A DNA stretch of 64,000 nucleotides from the NCBI GenBank assembly GCA_022493055.1, contig CP092781.1, positions 1,302,001-1,366,000 on the forward strand, given 5' to 3'. This document shows positions 55,487 to 64,000 of this stretch, piece after piece. The notes under the pieces were generated by a model that was not told the DNA's origin, ran no database searches, and saw only the letters and a list, made by a program, of their open reading frames with translations. The DNA comes from Staphylococcus roterodami (GTDB lineage: Bacteria; Bacillota; Bacilli; Staphylococcales; Staphylococcaceae). A program made the position numbers and the translations under genes. Positions within the stretch are counted from its first letter, which is position 1, and the number at the start of each line of letters is the position of its first letter.

Positions 55487-57301
55487 ATGTCTCAAGGTTT
55501 ACCTTTAAGAGAAGATGTTCCAGTTTCAGAAACATGGGATTTAACTGATTTATTTAAAGATGATCAACAGTACTATGAAAGCATAGAATCCTTATTACAA
55601 CAAGCAAATGAATTTCATCATACATATGTAACAACATTAAATTCAATCGAACAAATTAATGTTGCTTTAGCTGAATTAGAAAATATTTTAATCGCATTAG
55701 ATCGCTTAAGTAATTATGCAGAACTACGTTTAAGTGTAGATACTAGTAATATAGAGGCACAAGTATTGAGCGCTAAATTAGCTACTACATACGGTAAAAT
55801 TGTTAGCCAATTATCTTTTGTCGAGTCAGAAATACTTGAACTCCCAGAAGAAGTTCTGCAACAATTAGTAGCATCATGTCCATATCAACACTATATTAAA
55901 CAGTTGATTAAACGAAAGCCATTCCAATTATCTGCGTCAGTTGAACAGTTATTAGCAACTTTATCACCAACGCTAAATAGTCCATACGATTTATACGGCA
56001 CGACAAAAATGCTAGATATTTCGTTCGATTCATTTGAGCATGAAGGTACAACGTATCCTGTCGACTATGCTACGTTTGAAAATGATTATGAAGATAATAA
56101 AGACCCTGAGTTTAGACGCAAAAGTTTTAAAACGTTTAGCGATGCGATTAGAAAATATCAACATACCACTGCGTCAACATATAATATGCAAGTGCAACAA
56201 GAAAAAATTGAAGCTGACTTACGCGGATTTGAATCGGTCATCGATTATTTATTACATTCCCAAGAAGTAACGCGTGATATGTTTGACCGTCAAATCGATA
56301 TCATTATGACTGACCTAGCACCAGTTATGCAGAAATATGCTAAAATTTTACAACGCATTCACGGCTTAGATAATATGCGCTTTGAAGATTTAAAAATTTC
56401 TGTAGACCCTGATTATGAACCAGAGATTTCGATTGAAGATTCAAAAAAATATATCTTTGGTGCATTAAGTGTTTTAGGTGATGACTATACAAACATGTTA
56501 CGTGAAGCATACAATCAACGATGGATTGATTTTGCTCAAAATAAAGGTAAAGATACTGGTGCATTTTGTGCGAGTCCGTACTTTACTCATTCTTATGTGT
56601 TTATTTCTTGGACTGGAAAAATGGCTGAAGCATTTGTATTAGCACACGAATTAGGCCATGCAGGTCATTTTACATTAGCTCAAAAACATCAACCATACCT
56701 TGAATCAGAAGCATCAATGTACTTTGTTGAAGCGCCTTCTACAATGAATGAAATGTTAATGGCCAATTATTTGTTTAATACAAGTGATAATCCAAGATTT
56801 AAACGTTGGGTTATTGGCTCAATTTTATCTAGAACATATTATCACAATATGGTAACCCATTTATTAGAGGCTGCATATCAACGCGAAGTATATCGTAAAG
56901 TAGATCTAGGGGAGTCATTAAATGCACCTACTTTAAATGAAATTATGCTAAACGTATATAAACAATTTTTCGGAGATGCAGTAGAAATGACAGAAGGTGC
57001 TGAATTAACGTGGATGCGTCAACCGCACTATTATATGGGGTTATATTCTTATACCTATTCTGCTGGTTTAACAATTGGTACTGTAGTTTCTCAAAAGATT
57101 AAAAATGAAGGTCAACCAGCTGTTGATGCTTGGTTAGAAACATTGAAAAAAGGTGGTAGTGTATCACCTATAGAACTTGCAAACATTGCTGGTGTTGACA
57201 TTACTACAGATCAGCCACTTAAATCTACAATTCAATATATTTCTGATTTAGTGGATGAAGTAGAAAAATTAACAGATGAAATCGAACAAAGTAACAATTA
57301 G
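55487..57301 (+). CDS. pepF: Oligoendopeptidase F (604 aa)
   Basis: PepF is an M3B zinc metallopeptidase that cuts short peptides in the cytoplasm. The zinc motif is in LAHELGHAGHF (HELGH), with the downstream zinc Glu in EAPSTMNEML. N-terminal helices precede it (SETWDLTDLFKDDQQYYESI). ATG 55487 follows CAAAGGAGTG, and longer in-frame starts back to 55406 have no ribosome site. The length is normal. It is convergent with the phoU/pst operon. Confidence 0.96.
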   Translation: MSQGLPLREDVPVSETWDLTDLFKDDQQYYESIESLLQQANEFHHTYVTTLNSIEQINVALAELENILIALDRLSNYAELRLSVDTSNIEAQVLSAKLATTYGKIVSQLSFVESEILELPEEVLQQLVASCPYQHYIKQLIKRKPFQLSASVEQLLATLSPTLNSPYDLYGTTKMLDISFDSFEHEGTTYPVDYATFENDYEDNKDPEFRRKSFKTFSDAIRKYQHTTASTYNMQVQQEKIEADLRGFESVIDYLLHSQEVTRDMFDRQIDIIMTDLAPVMQKYAKILQRIHGLDNMRFEDLKISVDPDYEPEISIEDSKKYIFGALSVLGDDYTNMLREAYNQRWIDFAQNKGKDTGAFCASPYFTHSYVFISWTGKMAEAFVLAHELGHAGHFTLAQKHQPYLESEASMYFVEAPSTMNEMLMANYLFNTSDNPRFKRWVIGSILSRTYYHNMVTHLLEAAYQREVYRKVDLGESLNAPTLNEIMLNVYKQFFGDAVEMTEGAELTWMRQPHYYMGLYSYTYSAGLTIGTVVSQKIKNEGQPAVDAWLETLKKGGSVSPIELANIAGVDITTDQPLKSTIQYISDLVDEVEKLTDEIEQSNN

Positions 57302-57331
57302 GATACACAGCACATTATAGAACAAATATAT

Positions 57332-57376
57332 AAACCAAGATTCCCCCAATTTTTGAGGCGAGAATCTTGGTTTTTT
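57332..57376. terminator. Terminator between pepF and phoU
   Basis: The stem AAACCAAGATTC / GAATCTTGGTTT is followed by a T run between convergent genes. It serves pepF and possibly phoU. Confidence 0.88.
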
Positions 57377-57437
57377 AAGGGTTTATGAATAATAGAAATG
57401 TATACTACTGTAAGGGTGTTATAGAAACAGGGTAAGA

Positions 57438-58079
57438 TTATTGTTCATAATGTGTGCCAGTTAAATAAAAATAGACACTTTCAGCGATGTTAATAATATG
57501 ATCGCCAATACGTTCTAAATGTCTTGCTGCTAAATGGGCTTGAGCTGCAACAAATGGATCATTATCAATGAGATATGTCGCGTTAATAATATGGCTATAT
57601 AAATCATCAATATCTTGATCTCGTTCTATAATTTCTCTAATTAATACTGTGTCTTTCTTTTTAAATGCTTGGTCTAAATCTTTTAACATTAACATTGCTA
57701 ATTTTCCCATTGTTTTTAAACGGGTTAATACATAATCGTCAGTAATCTTCGTACGCAAGCGAACATTCGCAATACTCGCTGCATTATCACCTATTCTCTC
57801 TAAATCTGAAGCGATTTTTAATGAAGAAATCATCATGCGCAAATCACTCGCAATGGGCTGTTGCTTCGTAATAAGCATAATCACTCGTTCATTAATATCA
57901 TAATTTAATTGATTAATATGTTTGTCATTTTTTACGGTTTGTCGCGCAAAGCTTCTATCATCAATACTTAATGATTTTATACCATTTTCAATACTCACGT
58001 AGACATTTGCTCCCAAACGACGTAATTCTTTAATGAGTTCATCAAGTTGTTCTTGGTACCGTTGTCTAATAATTGTCAT
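57438..58079 (-). CDS. phoU: Phosphate uptake regulator PhoU (213 aa)
   Basis: PhoU links the Pst transporter with two-component phosphate signalling and restrains uptake in phosphate-replete cells. It has two three-helix bundles with the PhoU metal-binding repeats (ASDLERIGDNAASIANV and AARHLERIGDHIINIAE). The length is normal. It is the last gene of pstSCAB-phoU and begins seven bases after pstB. Confidence 0.95.
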   Translation of the reverse strand: MTIIRQRYQEQLDELIKELRRLGANVYVSIENGIKSLSIDDRSFARQTVKNDKHINQLNYDINERVIMLITKQQPIASDLRMMISSLKIASDLERIGDNAASIANVRLRTKITDDYVLTRLKTMGKLAMLMLKDLDQAFKKKDTVLIREIIERDQDIDDLYSHIINATYLIDNDPFVAAQAHLAARHLERIGDHIINIAESVYFYLTGTHYEQ

Positions 58080-58085
58080 TATATA

Positions 58086-59901
<1,816 letters not shown>

Positions 59902-59902
59902 A

Positions 59903-60829
59903 TTAATACTCCTCTCTAAAACGTTTCGAGATCCATTGAGAAAGTAAATTCATGATTAATGTAAAAATAAATAGCGTGAAACCAACAGCATAGATACTGT
60001 AATAGATATTCGATCCAAAAGTTGCATCACCTGTCGCTATTTCAACAATGTATCCTGTCATAGTCTGAATTGAACTTGTTAAACTTAATGATGAAGTTGG
60101 AGAACTACCTGCCGCTAAAGATACAATCATCGTTTCTCCAATTGCTCTTGATATTGCCAATACAATTGAAGCTACAATACCTGATGTTGCTGCAGGAAGT
60201 ACAACTTTTGTTGCTACTTCAAATTTAGTTGCACCAAGACCATAAGCACCTTCGCGAATTTTTTTAGGTACAGATGCCATTGCATCCTCACTTAAGCTCG
60301 TAATTAGTGGAACTATCATGATACCAACAACTAGACCAGGACTAATCGCATTAAATTCACCCAATCCAGGTATAATTGTTCTTAATACCGGTGTGACAAA
60401 TGTTAGAGCGAAGAAACCAAATACGATAGTTGGAATACCTGCAAGAATTTCTAATATTGGTTTAATTATTCGACGTGAACGATCGCTTGCATATTCACTT
60501 AAATAAATGGCAGCACCTAAACCGACAGGTACAGCAAACACTGTCGCAATAACTGTAATTTTTAATGTTCCTATAATGAGTGCCCAAATACCAAATTTAG
60601 GATCAGAGCCTGTAGGGTTCCAAGTCGTTGAAAATAAAAACTCTGTGATTGGAATTCTTGTAAAAAAAGTAATTGTTTCTAAAAGTAAAGTGATTAAAAT
60701 ACCAAGTGTAGTTAGTATAGATACTGCTGATATAGCTGCTAAAATAACTGGTATAATTTTGTCATTATACTTCCCTTTTTTGCTATTGTTTTTTTCGATT
60801 AATGCTTTGATATTAGTAGATGAAGTCAT
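59903..60829 (-). CDS. pstC: Phosphate ABC transporter permease PstC (308 aa)
   Basis: PstC is the partner permease of PstA. The N-terminal cytoplasmic tail is followed by membrane helices and the family motifs VGLGAAIYLSEYA, AGIPTIVFGFFAL and the coupling loop EGAYGLGATKFEVATKVVLP. I chose ATG 60829 (MTSSTNIKAL) with AGAGGTTGG upstream, which gives the usual length; an upstream in-frame extension is unlikely. A 190-base gap to pstS contains inverted AGCTTG/CAAGCT segments that might form an intercistronic stem allowing more pstS than permease. Confidence 0.94.
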   Translation of the reverse strand: MTSSTNIKALIEKNNSKKGKYNDKIIPVILAAISAVSILTTLGILITLLLETITFFTRIPITEFLFSTTWNPTGSDPKFGIWALIIGTLKITVIATVFAVPVGLGAAIYLSEYASDRSRRIIKPILEILAGIPTIVFGFFALTFVTPVLRTIIPGLGEFNAISPGLVVGIMIVPLITSLSEDAMASVPKKIREGAYGLGATKFEVATKVVLPAATSGIVASIVLAISRAIGETMIVSLAAGSSPTSSLSLTSSIQTMTGYIVEIATGDATFGSNIYYSIYAVGFTLFIFTLIMNLLSQWISKRFREEY

Positions 60830-61019
60830 AATCCAACCTCTTTCTATTGCTCCCAAAATAATTAAATTTGTAAAATAATGATGAATCACTATTTTAAGTC
60901 GATGAGCTTGTCGACTAACTGAATTTCAAAATCAGCGGTTCGATAATTCAAGCTTCATACCCTAAATAATGATTCACCATATCAATCAAGTTTAAAGACG
61001 AATTTAAAATTACATCTTG

Positions 61020-62003
61020 TTATTTTTTATCATCGGATTTTTTATCGTCTGACTTTTTGTCGTCAGATTTTTGGTTTTTATCAATAAATGCCTTCAAATC
61101 ATCTAATTGAGATTTATAATCTTTTTCTGGTGCCGCTACATAGCCTGCATCTTCTGCAGATTTACCTTTATCTTCTAAGACAAATTTGATAAATTCAGAC
61201 ATTACTTTGTTTTCTTTTAATGCTTTTTCATTTACATAAATGAATAAGGGTCTACTTAATGCATATGAATTATCTTGAATTGTTTTTTTCGTAGGTTCTG
61301 TTGCTTTGCCGTTTTCGTCTTTAATTTTTACTTCTTTTAATTTATCTTTGTTTTGTACATAGAAGTTATAGCCAAAGTAACCGATACCTTCTTTATTTTT
61401 TGTTACAGAAGAAACGATTGCGTTTGTATCAGCATTTTTCTCTGCTTTAATATCTTCTTTATTCATTACTTCATTTTCGAAGAAGTCATAAGTACCATGA
61501 CTTGAATTAGGAGATACTGCATTTATTTTTTTGTCTGGCCATTTACTATTTACATCTTTCCATGTTTTAGCTTTACCAGAATAAATTGCTTTAAGTTGCT
61601 GTTTGTCTAATTCGTCAACAAAGTCATTTTCTTTATTTACTGCAACCGTTACACCATCTTGCGCAATTTTGAATTCTTTGTATTTAATATTCTTATCTTG
61701 TAATTTTTGTTTCTCTTCATCTTTAATTGGTCTTGAAGCATCAGCAAAGTCGATATCTCCTGCAATGAATTTTTGGAAACCAGCACCAGTACCAGCTTGT
61801 CCGGCTGAGATTTTAGCATCTGAGTGATCTTTAGACCATTTTTCATTTAATTTTTCAATAATTGGTGCTACTGTTGATGATCCATCACCTTTTGCTTCCC
61901 CTTTTAAATCGCTATTACCACTGCCACCATTACCGCCACCACAAGCGCCTAATAATAGTGTTGCACCTAAAGCTGTAGTACCAACAAATTGCCATTTTTT
62001 CAT
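61020..62003 (-). CDS. pstS: Phosphate-binding lipoprotein PstS (327 aa)
   Basis: PstS is the extracellular lipid-anchored phosphate receptor of the Pst importer. The signal peptide ends in a lipobox (LLLGAC, Cys21), followed by a Gly/Ser-rich linker. Phosphate-binding loops include [22 protein letters not shown] and [13 protein letters not shown]. The C-terminus carries tandem KSDDK repeats, a low-complexity charged tail that may vary in copy number. The start follows GGGAGGATA. A Pho-box-like repeat lies upstream at 62095-62121. Confidence 0.95.
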   Translation of the reverse strand: MKKWQFVGTTALGATLLLGACGGGNGGSGNSDLKGEAKGDGSSTVAPIIEKLNEKWSKDHSDAKISAGQAGTGAGFQKFIAGDIDFADASRPIKDEEKQKLQDKNIKYKEFKIAQDGVTVAVNKENDFVDELDKQQLKAIYSGKAKTWKDVNSKWPDKKINAVSPNSSHGTYDFFENEVMNKEDIKAEKNADTNAIVSSVTKNKEGIGYFGYNFYVQNKDKLKEVKIKDENGKATEPTKKTIQDNSYALSRPLFIYVNEKALKENKVMSEFIKFVLEDKGKSAEDAGYVAAPEKDYKSQLDDLKAFIDKNQKSDDKKSDDKKSDDKK

Positions 62004-62094
62004 TGAAATATCCTCCCTGTATGAACAACAAATAGTATTTGTATTGATTACACCTTTATCTTAACCTTGAATTATTAATCTCATTTTTAGAAAC

Positions 62095-62121
62095 TGTAAA
62101 TGTTGCATAAATGTTTGTTAA
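62095..62121 (-). promoter_or_regulatory. Possible PhoP (Pho) box upstream of pstS
   Basis: On the minus strand, TTAACA, TTTATG and TTTACA occur at 10- to 11-base intervals. This fits the repeated TTAACA-like Pho boxes of PhoP in Bacillaceae. The site is about 90-120 bases before pstS. Confidence 0.5.
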
Positions 62122-62237
62122 GAAATCGTAAATATTAATTTTGCTTATTTAAAAAATGATTTATCATTCGTAAAATTAAAATGCCTCATAAAAATTCTGA
62201 CAAGGTATACATATCTATTGATAAATAAAATTGGGAA

Positions 62238-62280
62238 TAAAAAATAGACTGATGAAAAGATAAAAACTTCTCCATCAGTC
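62238..62280 (-). terminator. Minus-strand terminator between pstS and cvfB
   Basis: The stem GACTGATG / CATCAGTC, with AAAAAA on its left side, ends a minus-strand transcript. It is about 190 bases beyond cvfB's own terminator, so it may belong to a separate small transcript. Confidence 0.7.
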
Positions 62281-62303
62281 CGATGTAATATAGCACCATT
62301 GTT

Positions 62304-62354
62304 TTATTGATATTTTAAGTCTTCTTTCAGATTCCACAACAAAGACGATACCAT
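62304..62354 (-). CDS. Possible 16-aa micro-ORF in a candidate small RNA
   Basis: The frame MVSSLLWNLKEDLKYQ is preceded by GAGGAAA seven bases before the ATG, a near-ideal ribosome site. It lies between two minus-strand terminators (62433-62462 upstream, 62238-62280 downstream), so a separate transcript of under 200 bases would contain it. No clear promoter is visible, and the peptide is not one I recognise. Confidence 0.35.
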   Translation of the reverse strand: MVSSLLWNLKEDLKYQ

Positions 62355-62432
62355 TGTCTTTCCTCAACAGTTTCAACAACCAAGACTTTAACAGAGTATC
62401 AGCATAAAGTTGTTGACCAATCCATGCGCAAT

Positions 62433-62462
62433 AAAAAACACGCATCCGATGATACGTGTTTA
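62433..62462 (-). terminator. cvfB terminator
   Basis: AAACACG / CGTGTTT with A-rich sequence on the left forms a minus-strand hairpin followed by a T run, directly after the cvfB stop. Confidence 0.85.
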
Positions 62463-62468
62463 CTTTAC

Positions 62469-63371
62469 TTATTCTTTTGAGTCAATTCGACTCCAACCTT
62501 TTTTAGTTAAAGTGATTTTACCTGTTTCTATATTAATAATCTTCTGTTTATATAAGTGACCGATTGCACGTTTGAATGAACCTTTACTCATATTGAATAC
62601 TTCTTTAATTGCTTCAGGGCTTGATTTGTCCCAGAATGGTAATTCGCCATCATATTCAACTAGTAAATCAAAAATGATTTGGCCATCATCGTCTAAACGT
62701 TCATGCGCAAGTGGTAAAAATGAACCGTTTAATTCACCTTTATCGTTATGTCCGATAATTCTAACTTGAACAGATTCACCTAATCTTGGTTCAGCTTTAC
62801 GTTCTGATTCATGTACGAAAATTTTATAACCTGATTCGCTTAATAAGAAGCTTCCAATTCGTAATACACGATATGGTTTGGCCTCAATGACTTCATTTTT
62901 CATATTATCGTCGTGTACAGGTGTAAACATGTTTTCTACGACAGATTCACTCGCTAAACGCCCATACATATGATTTTCACGATCAATTCGCAATGTAACA
63001 AGTAAATGATCACCTGGTTGCGGCCATAATGATTTCACTTTTGGTAAATCTTCCCATGGTACTAACACTTCACGAGGTAATCCAACATCTATACGTGCCC
63101 CATCGCGATCCGTTTTAAGTACTTTAGCAAAATCATATTTATCTTTCGTAATATCAGGCATATTTTGAGTTGCAAATAATTCACCTGAACGGTTTGGATA
63201 AATGAAGAAACTATACTCTTCACCTACTTCTAATTCATCATCATCGTTCATTTCTGATTGGTTTAATTTAACGTTTTCACCATTTGGTCCTTTTAAAAGG
63301 TAAGTTGAGCCTTGTAGCCCTATTACTTCAAGGAATTCTATAGAACCTACTATATCTTTGTCTAATGCCAT
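62469..63371 (-). CDS. cvfB: Conserved virulence factor B, S1-domain RNA-binding protein (300 aa)
   Basis: CvfB is an RNA-binding regulator that affects agr, haemolysins and virulence in S. aureus; relatives are YitL-like proteins. It contains several S1-like beta-barrel domains (GSIEFLEVIGLQGSTYLLKG, DRDGARIDVGLPREVLVPW, and YKIFVHESERKAEPRLGESV) and a C-terminal winged helix (FNMSKGSFKRAIGHLYKQK). The length is exactly that expected. The minus-strand start follows GAAGGAGAA. It is divergent from the ABC-F gene. Confidence 0.95.
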   Translation of the reverse strand: MALDKDIVGSIEFLEVIGLQGSTYLLKGPNGENVKLNQSEMNDDDELEVGEEYSFFIYPNRSGELFATQNMPDITKDKYDFAKVLKTDRDGARIDVGLPREVLVPWEDLPKVKSLWPQPGDHLLVTLRIDRENHMYGRLASESVVENMFTPVHDDNMKNEVIEAKPYRVLRIGSFLLSESGYKIFVHESERKAEPRLGESVQVRIIGHNDKGELNGSFLPLAHERLDDDGQIIFDLLVEYDGELPFWDKSSPEAIKEVFNMSKGSFKRAIGHLYKQKIINIETGKITLTKKGWSRIDSKE

Positions 63372-63517
63372 GTTATTCTCCTTCGATTCTTGTATTCTTA
63401 ATTATTATAACATGTGTGCGTCATTCTATCATTAGAACTTATATGAGGTCGAAACTGTGACGATTATATGATATAATTCTTCCGTTAGAATATCGAATGA
63501 AAAAAAGGAGAAAATGC

Positions 63518-64000
63518 ATGTTACAAGTAACTGATGTCAGTTTGCGTTTTGGAGATCGTAAACTATTTGAAGATGTAAATATTAAATTTACAGAAGGTAA
63601 TTGTTATGGATTAATTGGTGCGAATGGTGCAGGTAAATCAACATTCTTAAAAATATTATCTGGAGAATTAGATTCTCAAACAGGTCACGTTTCATTAGGT
63701 AAAAATGAACGTCTAGCTGTATTAAAACAGGATCACTATGCTTATGAAGATGAGCGTGTTCTAGATGTTGTAATCAAAGGTCATGAACGTCTTTATGAAG
63801 TTATGAAAGAAAAAGATGAAATTTATATGAAGCCAGATTTCAGTGATGAAGACGGAATTCGTGCTGCTGAACTTGAAGGTGAATTTGCAGAAATGAATGG
63901 TTGGAATGCTGAAGCTGATGCAGCTAACCTTTTATCTGGTTTAGGTATTGATCCAACTTTACATGACAAAAAAATGGCCGAATTAGAAAACAACCAAAAA
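63518..64000 (+). CDS. ABC-F family ATPase (partial, 3' end outside window)
   Basis: These are the first 161 codons of an ABC-F protein, a soluble twin-ATPase family that acts on ribosomes rather than in transport. The first ATPase domain begins MLQVTDVSLRFGDRKLFEDV, with Walker A GANGAGKST near residue 35. The insert EGEFAEMNGWNAEADAANLL before the signature region resembles the YbiT/EttA type. ATG 63518 is seven bases after AAGGAG. The sequence runs off the window before the first signature motif, so the exact subgroup cannot be fixed. Confidence 0.9.
   Translation, partial: MLQVTDVSLRFGDRKLFEDVNIKFTEGNCYGLIGANGAGKSTFLKILSGELDSQTGHVSLGKNERLAVLKQDHYAYEDERVLDVVIKGHERLYEVMKEKDEIYMKPDFSDEDGIRAAELEGEFAEMNGWNAEADAANLLSGLGIDPTLHDKKMAELENNQK

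Overview
This is a 64-kb stretch of ordinary, low-GC core chromosome from the Staphylococcus aureus complex. Gene content and order (katA–rpmG–rpsN–guaC, lexA/sosA, tkt, sbcDC, mscL, opuD2, acnA, plsY/parEC, alsT, glcT, mprF, msrA/msrR, trpEGDCFBA, femAB, nikBCDE, pepF, pstSCAB-phoU, cvfB) and the signature proteins FemA, FemB, MprF, SosA and CvfB identify it. Several proteins (GuaC, MprF, FemA, TrpD, TrpA) differ at scattered residues from the S. aureus reference sequences as I remember them. A divergent S. aureus lineage or a sister species such as S. argenteus or S. schweitzeri is therefore possible. No insertion sequence, prophage, CRISPR array, tRNA or rRNA gene was seen.

Layout. 1–4.7 kb: end of catalase, two ribosomal protein genes (a perfect Zur-type operator precedes the zinc-independent S14 gene), GMP reductase, a frameshifted CAP-domain protein gene, and a tiny gene behind a sigma-B type promoter. 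4.8–14 kb: the divergent lexA/sosA SOS locus, transketolase, small membrane proteins, and sbcDC, in which sbcC carries a one-base insertion. 13.8–21.6 kb: osmotic genes mscL and opuD2, aconitase with a dense regulatory region, a thioesterase, a HesB-like gene, a cluster of STAR-type GC-rich repeats, and plsY. 21.7–38.5 kb: topoisomerase IV, an amino-acid symporter, the GlcT antiterminator, an AI-2E family permease, MprF, methionine sulfoxide reductase, the LCP protein MsrR, a tautomerase, an SOS Y-family polymerase and TyrA. 38.6–49.4 kb: an M42 peptidase, the trp operon behind two tandem tryptophan T-boxes, and femAB. 49.9–64 kb: a HAD phosphatase, a SWIM protein, a nickel-type ABC importer, PepF, the phosphate-uptake operon, CvfB and the start of an ABC-F gene.

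How the parts fit together. LexA-type boxes lie in front of sosA/lexA, sbcD, parE and the Y-family polymerase gene, so at least five SOS-linked loci lie within 31 kb. Metal control is visible as a Zur palindrome at rpsN, a near-consensus Fur box at acnA and an isolated perfect Fur-like palindrome at 50.7 kb. Aromatic amino-acid synthesis (tyrA, trp) sits together, and cell-envelope defence and construction (mprF, msrR, femAB) forms a second theme.

The most useful leads are the two one-base frameshifts (sbcC and the CAP gene), the 27-codon sigma-B gene, two possible micro-ORF transcripts (8.45 kb and 62.3 kb), an unexplained structured leader between parC and alsT, and unexplained palindromes upstream of mprF and nikB. 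I did not find a large undescribed system; most of the window is well-known core genome.
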